Of a DNA stretch of 24,046 nt, positions 8,501-14,530 are shown piece after piece. The DNA comes from an uncultured Bacteroidota bacterium. GTDB lineage: Bacteria > Bacteroidota > Bacteroidia > Chitinophagales > Chitinophagaceae. Position 1 is the first letter of the stretch. Each line of letters begins with the position of its first letter. The position numbers were made by a program, and so were the translations under genes. The stretch covers positions 1 through 24,046 of the forward strand of contig CAMLGR010000064.1 of assembly GCA_946479615.1 (NCBI GenBank), given 5' to 3'. Below the pieces are notes generated by a model. The model searched no databases. It saw only the letters and a list, made by a program, of their open reading frames with translations, and had not been told where the DNA came from.

Positions 8501-8679
8501 GTTGCATTACTGATCGTGGTTTGTCCGTCTTTGACAATGGTAGCATTCGTAAAAGCATAGCATCCTTCGCGGGGATCGGCTACACCATTGACAGGGAAGG
8601 TGACCTGTGCCGGTAGCTGTAAGGCCGTCACAAGTAAAGCGGCTACAACGACCAGTGGCCGGAGTTTTGGTTTTCTCAT
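5527..8679 (-). CDS. Exported tandem amidohydrolase (degenerate N-module, intact C-module)
   Basis: The 1050-aa protein starts with a signal peptide (MRKPKLRPLVVVAALLVTAL, cleavage around residue 25). The first module (about 38-430) has the amidohydrolase fold signatures but no metal site: the expected HxH is I98-Y99-S100. A beta-rich, Gly/Pro/Arg-rich linker covers about 435-610. The second module (about 615-1000) has a complete set: PGIIDEHSH with H657 and H659, CHSY with H821, THVLEG with H847 and NSDDPE with D901, ending with LNPAKALHVEDKVGSIKVGK. This pattern fits imidazolonepropionase-related (COG1228) enzymes, which hydrolyse C-N bonds of cyclic amides or dipeptides. The substrate cannot be told. 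A short tail (NDHGH near 1030) follows. It is first in a two-gene operon and divergent from deoC. The double-length form appears intact, as the frame runs cleanly through both halves. Confidence 0.9.
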   Translation of the reverse strand: MRKPKLRPLVVVAALLVTALQLPAQVTFPVNGVADPREGCYAFTNATIVKDGQTTISNATLLIRAGKIVSVGTNISVPKDAVVVNCSGKFIYPSLIDIYSDYGIATPQRALTGGGGGFFAPQQFTSNTKGAYGWNQAIHSETNAASLFVVDENKAKSLRDIGFGSVLTHQKDGIARGTGSFVTLANKTENLVIVKEKASAHYSFSKGVSTQSYPSSMMGSVALLRQTYLDGNWYKTRPAKEGLNMSLQAWNDNQNLPQVFEATDKWSEIRADRIGDEFGVQYIIKGGTNEYQRINEIAATKAPLIITLNFPQPQEVDDPNEARFVSLSVMKQWELAPTNPGAIEKANITFCLSAADLRDTKQFWTNLRKAIDYGLSENKAFEALTKTPATLLGVYDKVGSIEEGKLANFLITTGNLFNEKTSIIENWVQGEKYDVKRDAWTDVKGQYGLVIKSAAGIVNYTLDVKSAAVANVVGKDTLTGKFSYDGKLVKLSFSPVAGRRPGGFRRDSTAERTPGPGAGRQGAASTGAVIRLSGVNNGDIWQGNGVDTSGNPVSWTATFIKAAEAAADTAKKKPVPKLGNVTYPFSAYGNEQLPKQETILVKNATVWTNEKEGKLENTDVLVKNGKIAQIGKNLSDVAARVIDGTGKQLTPGIIDEHSHIAAFSINEGAQSVTSEVRISDNLDPEDINIYRQLSGGVTTSHILHGSANTIGGQTQLIKLRWGVNDEGLKFQGADPFIKFALGENVKRTAASQGNTRFPDTRMGVEEVLMDAFTRASDYQKQLKAAEENNKKKGAVPMVVRRDLELDALVEIMNRKRFITCHSYIQPELLYTMKVAEKFGFRINTFTHVLEGYKVADKMKEHGANASTFSDWWAYKLEVQDAIAYNAAIMNAVGLNVCINSDDPEMARRLNQEAAKSVKYGGMSEEDAFKMVTLNPAKALHVEDKVGSIKVGKDADLVLWSDNPLSIYAMSLYTIVDGTVYFDREKDKEMRKQISAERNRLIQKMITEGRTNPGSTVPARPSYQTVLTCNDHGHATGLLTIDGDDETISNQ

Positions 8680-8764
8680 TGCAGTGTGTGTTTTATTGAT
8701 TTATTTCTCTGAAGTCCGTACTTAAAATTCGAATTTAATGTAAATGATTCAAAGAATCAGAATC

Positions 8765-8809
8765 TCTATGTGAAACTATGTTCCTATGATCCTATGTGGT
8801 AAAAATTAC
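8765..8809 (+). repeat. CTATGTG dispersed repeat, copy R3 (left arm of inverted pair)
   Basis: It starts TCTATGTGAAACTATGTTCC and ends ATGTGGTAAAAATTAC. The first 39 bases pair perfectly with R4 apart from one extra T in R4. It lies upstream of the leftward amidohydrolase operon. Confidence 0.9.
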
Positions 8810-8841
8810 GACAGGCAATTACAGCACTTTATCTGCATGGC

Positions 8842-8886
8842 GTAGATTTACCACATAGGATCATAGGAACATAGATTTCACATAGA
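8842..8886 (-). repeat. CTATGTG dispersed repeat, copy R4 (right arm of inverted pair)
   Basis: This is the reverse complement of R3 with a single extra T, separated from it by 32 nt. The pair can form a 39-bp cruciform in DNA or a very stable RNA hairpin if transcribed. R4 ends 30 nt before the -33 element of the deoC promoter. The rest of 8680-8916 holds no gene I can support. Confidence 0.9.
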
Positions 8887-8916
8887 ATACACCTAAAACC
8901 TCCCCAAGCGAGACTA

Positions 8917-8946
8917 CTGCCAACTGAAATGAATAAATTACCTTTG
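8917..8946 (+). promoter_or_regulatory. Probable deoC promoter (Bacteroidota type)
   Basis: CTG at 8917-8919, exactly 19 nt, then TACCTTTG at 8939-8946, an exact match to the -7 box TAnnTTTG with one mismatch in the -33 TTG. Transcription would begin near 8951, after the ATG at 8929 and about 11 nt before the ATG at 8962, which decides the deoC start chosen here. Confidence 0.55.
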
Positions 8947-8961
8947 AAACAAATCATACCT

Positions 8962-9882
8962 ATGGCAGTTGCCGCCTCATCAACGATGCTCCCGGATTTT
9001 TCTCTATCACCCCGTATAGACCAGGTAGGTGTGGAAGAAAGAGCTTCACGGTTCACGAAACGAAGTATCAAGAAAGAATCCAAGATGGTTGGATTAAAGC
9101 TGGTGCTGAATATGATCGATCTCACCACGCTGGAAGGAAAAGACACCGATGGCAAGGTGAAACAACTTTGCTATAAAGCCATGCACCCGCATGATGCCGT
9201 ACCGGGTCTTCCTACAGTAGCAGCGATCTGCGTGTATCCCTCTATGGTAAAAGTGGCTAAAAAAGCGCTGGAAGGGTCGGGAATTAAGGTCGCTTCGGTC
9301 GCCACCGCATTTCCCAGCGGACAGGCTCCTAAAGATGTAAAGATCCGCGATACGCGGTTTGCCGTAAACGAAGGCGCGGATGAAGTGGACATGGTGATCA
9401 GCCGTGGCAAGTTTCATGCAGGTGAATATAATTTTGTATTCGATGAAATAGCCGCCATAAAAGAAGCCTGCGGCGAAGCACGGTTAAAAGTGATCCTTGA
9501 AACAGGCGAACTGGGCACATTCGATAAAGTACGCCGCGCCAGTGATATTGCCATGTATGCCGGGGCTGATTTTATTAAAACATCTACCGGTAAAATACAA
9601 CCCGCCGCTACCATGCCTGTTACCCTGGTCATGCTGGAAGCCATCCGTGATTTTTATTATAAGACCGGTAAAATGATCGGTATGAAACCAGCCGGCGGCA
9701 TTTCCAAATCAAAGCTGGCCCTGCATTATTTGGTGATGGTGAAAGAAGTTTTAGGAGAAGCCTGGCTGAATAACGAATGGTTCCGCTTTGGCGCCAGCAG
9801 CCTGGCTAATGACGTACTGATGCAGATCGTAAAAGAAAAAACCGGGCTGTACCAATCGGCTAATTATTTCTCTGTTGACTAG
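8962..9882 (+). CDS. deoC: Deoxyribose-phosphate aldolase
   Basis: DeoC is a cytoplasmic class I aldolase that cleaves 2-deoxyribose-5-phosphate to glyceraldehyde-3-phosphate and acetaldehyde in deoxynucleoside breakdown. Numbering from the upstream ATG at 8929, the Schiff-base lysine is K217 in FIKTSTGK, the second active-site lysine K253 is in GMKPAGGISK, and DEVDMV holds the proton-relay aspartate (D154). From 8962 the protein is 306 aa; from 8929 it is 317. The 8962 start is preferred because an exact -7 promoter box lies between the two ATGs. The protein is longer than E. coli DeoC (about 260 aa), with an N-terminal extension before VGVEERASRFTKRSIKKES typical of the long DeoC group. Two aldehyde dehydrogenase-like genes follow, fitting disposal of acetaldehyde. 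The enzyme call is very secure, the start less so. Confidence 0.95.
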   Translation: MAVAASSTMLPDFSLSPRIDQVGVEERASRFTKRSIKKESKMVGLKLVLNMIDLTTLEGKDTDGKVKQLCYKAMHPHDAVPGLPTVAAICVYPSMVKVAKKALEGSGIKVASVATAFPSGQAPKDVKIRDTRFAVNEGADEVDMVISRGKFHAGEYNFVFDEIAAIKEACGEARLKVILETGELGTFDKVRRASDIAMYAGADFIKTSTGKIQPAATMPVTLVMLEAIRDFYYKTGKMIGMKPAGGISKSKLALHYLVMVKEVLGEAWLNNEWFRFGASSLANDVLMQIVKEKTGLYQSANYFSVD

Positions 9883-9901
9883 TCCGGTATCGCTTAAGGG
9901 G

Positions 9902-10044
9902 TTAAAGATGGAATGGTTTAAGATTAATCTCAAAAGATCATTCACACTCCTTAAATAATAATAACGGCGTAAAACATATAACTGATTAATAATAAATCTG
10001 CAGTTTGTTTAATAGGAAGAACCTTTAAACCATTCAACCTTTAA
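9902..10044. repeat. Inverted repeat in the deoC-dehydrogenase gap
   Basis: Arms 9902-9921 and 10025-10044 match at 18 of 20 positions around the shared word GAATGGTTTAA. The right arm lies 17 nt before the next start codon and belongs to a cluster of three CTTTAAA words. The 103-nt loop is AT-rich and shows no gene. It may be a folded spacer or attenuator in the operon mRNA (inference). Confidence 0.65.
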
Positions 10045-10061
10045 ATCTTTAAACGTTATTC

Positions 10062-11540
10062 ATGGCGACAAAAACAAAGAATAATACGCTGAAGCTGAAA
10101 TTCGATACCAGTTGGTCATATGATCCTGCCCCGGAAAGTAAAAGCGCAGCTACTATTAATAAACAGTATGATCTTTTTATCAATGGTGAATGGCAAAAAC
10201 CATCCGGCAGGAAATATTTTGCAACGATCAATCCGGCTACTGAAGAAAAATTAAGTGAAGTAGCCGATGCCAATGCAGCCGATGTAGATAAGGCAGTAAA
10301 AGCGGCCCGCACCGCGTATGAAAAAGTTTGGAAGAAAATGCCGGCCAAAGAAAGAGCCAAATATGTTTTCCGTATTGCCCGCATGATCCAGGAAAAAGCA
10401 AGAGAATTAGCCATCATAGAATCGCTCGACGGTGGTAAACCTATCCGTGAGAGCCGCGATTTTGATGTACCGACTGCTGCCAATCATTTCTTCTACTATG
10501 CAGGATGGGCCGATAAACTGGAATACGCATTTCCTAACCGTCAGCCACAACCATTGGGAGTAGCCGGGCAGATCATCCCCTGGAATTTTCCTTTGTTAAT
10601 GGCAGCATGGAAAATTGCACCCGCCATTGCCACCGGCAATACCGTGGTATTAAAACCGGCGGAAACCACTCCGCTCACTGCATTGAAACTTGCCGAGATC
10701 ATCCAGGAATCAGATCTTCCCCCCGGAGTTGTCAATATCATTACCGGCGCAGGCGCTACCGGTGCCGCTATTGTCAATCATAACGACATTAATAAAATTG
10801 CTTTCACAGGTTCAACCGATGTAGGCAAGATCATACAACGTTCCGTAGCCGGTACCAATAAAAAAGTAACGCTGGAACTCGGTGGCAAAGCCGCCAATAT
10901 CATTTTTGAAGATGCACCGCTCGACCAGGCAGTAGAAGGCGTTATCAATGGTATATTTTTTAACCAGGGCCATGTTTGTTGCGCCGGTTCGAGATTGTAT
11001 GTACAGGAATCTGTTGCAAAACAGGTGATCCGTAAATTAAAAGATCGTCTTGAATCGTTGATCGTAGGTGATCCGTTGGATAAGAACACAGATATCGGCG
11101 CCATCAATTCCCGTCAACAATTGGAAAACATACAGAAGTATTTAAAGATCGGTAAACAGGAAGGCGCCGAGATGTATGAAAATTCATGCCGTTTACCTTC
11201 CAAAGGATTCTGGTGCCGCCCTACTCTTTTCACCAATGTGGCACAAAGCAGCCGTATCGCACAGGAAGAAATTTTTGGACCGGTACTCGCTATTCTCACG
11301 TTCAGAACCGATGATGAAGTGATTGAAAAAGCCAATAATTCTCCTTATGGATTAAGCGCCGGTGTATGGACCGATAAAGGCTCTAAAATATTCAATATTA
11401 CCAAACGCATGAAAGCGGGTGTGGTATGGGCAAATACGTTTAACAAATTTGATCCCACTTCTCCATTCGGGGGATATAAAGAAAGTGGGTTTGGCAGGGA
11501 AGGCGGATTGCATGGATTATTACCTTACCTGAACCTTTAA
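10062..11540 (+). CDS. NAD(P)-dependent aldehyde dehydrogenase
   Basis: The 492-aa protein is a complete aldehyde dehydrogenase, oxidising an aldehyde to the acid with NAD(P)+. The cofactor domain shows PWNFPLLMAAWKIAPAIATG and the FTGS turn. The catalytic base is E272 in LELGGK and the nucleophile is C306 in GHVCCAGSR. EEIFGPV and the C-terminal PFGGYKESGFGREGG are also canonical. About 36 residues precede the usual start of the fold (YDLFINGEW) and look polar and flexible. Placement after deoC suggests acetaldehyde as substrate, although family sequence alone does not prove this. A truncated paralogue follows after 16 nt. The name stays general because substrate class cannot be read from the sequence. 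Confidence 0.95.
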   Translation: MATKTKNNTLKLKFDTSWSYDPAPESKSAATINKQYDLFINGEWQKPSGRKYFATINPATEEKLSEVADANAADVDKAVKAARTAYEKVWKKMPAKERAKYVFRIARMIQEKARELAIIESLDGGKPIRESRDFDVPTAANHFFYYAGWADKLEYAFPNRQPQPLGVAGQIIPWNFPLLMAAWKIAPAIATGNTVVLKPAETTPLTALKLAEIIQESDLPPGVVNIITGAGATGAAIVNHNDINKIAFTGSTDVGKIIQRSVAGTNKKVTLELGGKAANIIFEDAPLDQAVEGVINGIFFNQGHVCCAGSRLYVQESVAKQVIRKLKDRLESLIVGDPLDKNTDIGAINSRQQLENIQKYLKIGKQEGAEMYENSCRLPSKGFWCRPTLFTNVAQSSRIAQEEIFGPVLAILTFRTDDEVIEKANNSPYGLSAGVWTDKGSKIFNITKRMKAGVVWANTFNKFDPTSPFGGYKESGFGREGGLHGLLPYLNL

Positions 11541-11556
11541 CAATTAAATTCCAAAC

Positions 11557-12510
11557 ATGGCAAAGACAACATTGAAAAAAACTTCTTTCTCTGCCAATGG
11601 CAATGGCCAGGAAGGACATGGAGTAAAGAACAGGCTGGAAGTTTTAAAAACATATAAGATCTATATCGGCGGGCAGTTTCCACGCACCGAATCGGGCCGC
11701 TTTTATATTCCTGTTAATGCAGCCGGCAAAAAACTGGCAAATGTATGCCTGAGTTCCCGGAAAGATTTTCGCGATGCCGTAGTCGCTGCAAGAGCAGCTA
11801 CCAGCGGTTGGAACGGCCGTGCTGCTTTCAACCGCAGCCAGATCCTATACCGGATGGCGGAAATGCTCGAAGGCCGGAAAGCACAGTTCATTGATGAATT
11901 GATTCAGCAGGATGCAACTGCCGCTGGTGCCGAACGGGAAGTGAATCTTGCCATCGACCGTCTTATTTATTATGCGGGATGGTGCGATAAATATCAGCAG
12001 CTTTTCAGCGCGGTGAATCCTGTTGCTTCTTCGCATTTTAATTTTTCGGTGCCCGAGCCAACCGGCGTGGTATCTGTAATTGCTCCGCAGGGCGATTCCT
12101 TGCTGGGACTTGTTTCGGTCATTGCCCCTGTGATCGCCGGAGGTAATACCTGCGTGGTGCTGGCTTCCGAAACCAAACCGCTTTGTGCGGTAACATTTGC
12201 GGAAGTGCTCAACTCTTCCGATCTGCCAGGCGGTGTTGTCAATATTTTAACAGGAAAAGTAGCAGAACTCGTTTCCTGGTTCGTTGATCATATGGACGTA
12301 AATGCAACCATTTATTGCGAAAAAGATTCTACGATCCAGCAACTGATGCGGGAAAAATCCGCCGTGAATCTGAAACGTATCTTTTTTTATGATAAAGTGA
12401 ACTGGTATGGTAGCGAAGGAGAATCACCTTATTTTATCATGGATACTCAGGAGATCAAAACTACCTGGCACCCGGTGGAGAATATCGCAGGAGCGGGAGG
12501 AGGATACTAA
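11557..12510 (+). CDS. Truncated aldehyde dehydrogenase-like protein, catalytically dead
   Basis: The 317-aa protein matches the N-terminal part of aldehyde dehydrogenases: YKIYIGGQFPRTESGRFY, then an aldehyde dehydrogenase-like segment with VPEPTGVVSVIAPQGDSLLG and GGVVNILTG. After residue about 245 it diverges. FTGS of the cofactor site is replaced by IYCEKD, the LELGGK glutamate by LKRIFFY, and the entire catalytic domain with its cysteine is missing. The tail ends HPVENIAGAGGGY. Only 88 nt separate it from the next gene and no remnant of a catalytic domain lies there, so it is not a simple recent frameshift. It lies 16 nt after the full dehydrogenase and is surely co-transcribed. A likely role is a structural or regulatory subunit of the active enzyme, or a partner of DeoC (inference). 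Full-length homologues are about 490 aa. Confidence 0.88.
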   Translation: MAKTTLKKTSFSANGNGQEGHGVKNRLEVLKTYKIYIGGQFPRTESGRFYIPVNAAGKKLANVCLSSRKDFRDAVVAARAATSGWNGRAAFNRSQILYRMAEMLEGRKAQFIDELIQQDATAAGAEREVNLAIDRLIYYAGWCDKYQQLFSAVNPVASSHFNFSVPEPTGVVSVIAPQGDSLLGLVSVIAPVIAGGNTCVVLASETKPLCAVTFAEVLNSSDLPGGVVNILTGKVAELVSWFVDHMDVNATIYCEKDSTIQQLMREKSAVNLKRIFFYDKVNWYGSEGESPYFIMDTQEIKTTWHPVENIAGAGGGY

Positions 12511-12535
12511 TTTTAAGTTCCAGGCGCTACATTTT

Positions 12536-12565
12536 AAACGATACAGAATCTAACATTTATCGTTT
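12536..12565. repeat. Short inverted repeat before the SPOR gene
   Basis: AAACGAT (12536-12542) and ATCGTTT (12559-12565) form a perfect 7-bp stem with a 16-nt loop. There is no T run after it, so terminator function is doubtful. Confidence 0.45.
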
Positions 12566-12598
12566 CAATTTGGTAGGGTTTTTGAATAATACTTGCTC

Positions 12599-13042
12599 AT
12601 GAAAAAAATACTCGCTTTTGGCTTTTGCCTTTTTTCGATAGCAGCTGTTGCGCAAACAGAAACTGCAACGGATAGCAATACCGTAGTGGTACATAAGGAT
12701 CCGCGTATTGATTTGCTGATGACCAAACAGGCACAGATCAATGAAGTCACCAGCCGCGATGCCCGTAAATCCGGAAAAGGCTTTCGTTTGCTGATCATTC
12801 GTACCAATAGTATGGATGAAGCCATCGCTGCCAAGACAAAAGTATATACCTACTTCCCCGAACTGAAGGCCTATCTCTGGCACCAGTCTCCTTATTATAA
12901 TGTAAAAGCCGGCAACTTCACCGACCGCAAAGATGCAGAAGCCTACCAGAAAAAAATGAACGCCTATTTCCCTAAAGGTGTCTTTATCATGAACGACGTG
13001 GTAGAAGTGAAGCTGGAGAAGCTGCCGGATGATGAACAATAG
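12599..13042 (+). CDS. Exported SPOR-domain protein
   Basis: The 147-aa protein begins with a signal peptide (MKKILAFGFCLFSIAAVAQ), so it is periplasmic or outer-membrane associated. Residues about 62-142 resemble a SPOR domain: a beta strand FRLLIIRTNS, a helix with conserved spacing (AIAAKTKVYTYFP), the YYNVKAGNFTDRKDAEAYQ block and a final beta strand. SPOR domains bind peptidoglycan stripped of stem peptides, typically at division sites, although in Bacteroidota many small secreted SPOR proteins have no assigned role. The ATG at 12599 is preferred over the in-frame TTG at 12593 because it gives a standard signal peptide start. Gaps of 88 and 103 nt to its neighbours, each with an inverted repeat, suggest its own unit. 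Confidence 0.88.
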   Translation: MKKILAFGFCLFSIAAVAQTETATDSNTVVVHKDPRIDLLMTKQAQINEVTSRDARKSGKGFRLLIIRTNSMDEAIAAKTKVYTYFPELKAYLWHQSPYYNVKAGNFTDRKDAEAYQKKMNAYFPKGVFIMNDVVEVKLEKLPDDEQ

Positions 13043-13066
13043 TAAATAAGAAATAAGAAACAGTGG

Positions 13067-13116
13067 AATAAGGAATGAGAAAGTAGGATCCCGTCTCTGC
13101 TTTCTCATTCCTTATT
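13067..13116. repeat. 17-bp perfect inverted repeat between SPOR and M20 genes
   Basis: AATAAGGAATGAGAAAG (13067-13083) pairs perfectly with 13100-13116 around a 16-nt loop. Related words (AATAAGAAATAAG to the left, CATTCCTTATTTTT to the right) extend the symmetry. It can terminate the SPOR transcript only weakly, as no uninterrupted U tract follows. Confidence 0.8.
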
Positions 13117-13133
13117 GCTTATTTTTCATTCCT

Positions 13134-13141
13134 TATTTTTG
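13134..13141 (+). promoter_or_regulatory. -7 box directly before the M20 gene
   Basis: TATTTTTG is an exact TAnnTTTG match ending 4 nt before the ATG at 13146. The -33 position at N19 reads TTA instead of TTG. If used, the transcript would begin at or next to the start codon, giving a leaderless mRNA. Confidence 0.35.
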
Positions 13142-13145
13142 CAGG

Positions 13146-14324
13146 ATGTTAGACAAGATCAAAACACTGGCAAAAACCTACGCTCCTGCGTTTATCGAAG
13201 TGCGTCATCACCTGCATGCACACCCGGAGCTGAGCTATGAAGAATTTGAAACTTCCAAATTCGTTCAGCAGCAATTAACTGGTTTTGGTATCGATTATGA
13301 GACAAAGGCCACTACCGGTGTCGTGGGAATCATCAAAGGAAAAAATCCTGATAAAAGAATTATTGCGCTGCGGGCCGATATGGATGCGCTTCCTATCAAA
13401 GAAGAAAATGATGTGCCTTATAAATCAAAGCATGATGGTGTTATGCATGCCTGTGGTCATGATGTACATACGACCTGCCTGCTCGGTGCGGCACGTATCC
13501 TGAACGAATTAAAGAATGAATGGGAAGGGACGGTGAAACTGATCTTTCAACCCGGTGAAGAAAAAAATCCGGGTGGCGCCAGTTTGCTGATCAAAGAAGG
13601 TGTGCTGGAAAATCCAAGACCGGCTGCTATTTTCGGCCTGCACGTGCATCCCGGTCTGCCCGTTGGTAAAATGAGTTTCCGCGGTGGCAAAGTAATGGCC
13701 AGCGCCGATGAAATATATATTACGGTCAAAGGGATTGGCGGACATGCGGCTTCACCGCATTTATGCATCGATCCGATCCTTATCGCTTCTCATCTGATCG
13801 TGAGCCTGCAGCAGATCGTCAGTCGTCACAACAACCCGCACAATCCAACTGTATTATCCATTACAGCTATCAATGGTGGTATTACTACCAATGTAATACC
13901 AAATGAAGTTCAATTGAAAGGAACATTCAGAGCCATGAATGAAGAATGGCGTTTCAAGGCGCATGATCTGATCCGGAAGATGGCAACTGATCTTGTTTCT
14001 TCCATGGGTGGCAGTATCGATCTGCTGATCGATGTGGGTTATCCTTCGGTATATAATAATGAAGCCCTGAATGAAATGGCGCGTTTGAAAGCCGGTGATT
14101 TTATTGGCCAGGAAAATGTGGAAGAAACAGAAAAAAGAATGGGTGCAGAAGATTTCGGTTATTATTCTCAACAGATACCCGGTTGTTTTTTCCGGTTAGG
14201 TGTTATGAATAAAGAAAAAGGAATTACTTCAGGTGTGCACACGCCTACATTCAATATCGATGAATCGGCAATCGAAACCGGCATTGGCATCATGGCCTGG
14301 CTGGGCAGTACAGCTAAAATTTAA
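13146..14324 (+). CDS. M20 family amidohydrolase (M20D, hippurate/IAA-amino acid hydrolase type)
   Basis: The 392-aa cytoplasmic protein belongs to the M20D zinc or manganese hydrolases that release the acyl group from N-acyl amino acids. Visible family blocks are RHHLHAHPELSYEE, the ALRADMDALPI aspartate loop, MHACGHDVHTT with C103 and H105, the catalytic QPGEE (E138-E139), GLHVHP (H166, H168), GGHAASPH in the dimerisation lid and the late metal histidine H365 in SGVHTPTFN. All expected metal ligands are present, so the enzyme should be active. Length is typical of the family. No signal peptide is seen. Gaps on both sides contain inverted repeats, so it may be transcribed alone. The substrate (N-acetyl or other N-acyl amino acids or peptides) cannot be assigned from sequence. 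Confidence 0.95.
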   Translation: MLDKIKTLAKTYAPAFIEVRHHLHAHPELSYEEFETSKFVQQQLTGFGIDYETKATTGVVGIIKGKNPDKRIIALRADMDALPIKEENDVPYKSKHDGVMHACGHDVHTTCLLGAARILNELKNEWEGTVKLIFQPGEEKNPGGASLLIKEGVLENPRPAAIFGLHVHPGLPVGKMSFRGGKVMASADEIYITVKGIGGHAASPHLCIDPILIASHLIVSLQQIVSRHNNPHNPTVLSITAINGGITTNVIPNEVQLKGTFRAMNEEWRFKAHDLIRKMATDLVSSMGGSIDLLIDVGYPSVYNNEALNEMARLKAGDFIGQENVEETEKRMGAEDFGYYSQQIPGCFFRLGVMNKEKGITSGVHTPTFNIDESAIETGIGIMAWLGSTAKI

Positions 14325-14356
14325 TATCCGGATACAACGATAATGTTCTTCTATCA

Positions 14357-14415
14357 AGAGCGGGAAACAGAACGGAAGCGAAGATGTTTCCGGCTCCCAT
14401 TCTGTTTCCCGTTCT
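14357..14415. repeat. Inverted repeat before the malic enzyme gene
   Basis: Arms 14357-14372 and 14400-14415 match at 15 of 16 positions around CGGGAAACAGAA, and the odd position can form a G-U pair in RNA. A second, smaller stem (CGGAA with TTCCG) nests inside it. The remainder of 14325-14530 has no gene; TTATTTTG at 14459-14466 is a 7/8 match to a -7 box. Confidence 0.75.
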
Positions 14416-14530
14416 TTGGTATCACCCCATAAGCCAGGCATAACCCCCTTTCGGTGTTTTATTTTGTACATTGCACACCATTTTGGCGGCCTGAAACCGT
14501 TAAACCGATCCCTGTATAATTAAATAAAAT

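Noticed and set aside
11557..12510. Second dehydrogenase as a frameshifted pseudogene
   Set aside because: No remnant of the catalytic domain lies downstream in any frame of the 88-nt gap, and the existing frame is uninterrupted with divergent but protein-like residues.
12593..12598. TTG start for the SPOR gene
   Set aside because: The ATG two codons later gives a standard MKK signal peptide, so the TTG adds nothing.
12557..13108. 183-codon - strand ORF over the SPOR gene
   Set aside because: It is the shadow of a + strand gene with a signal peptide and SPOR-like pattern; its own translation lacks any domain.
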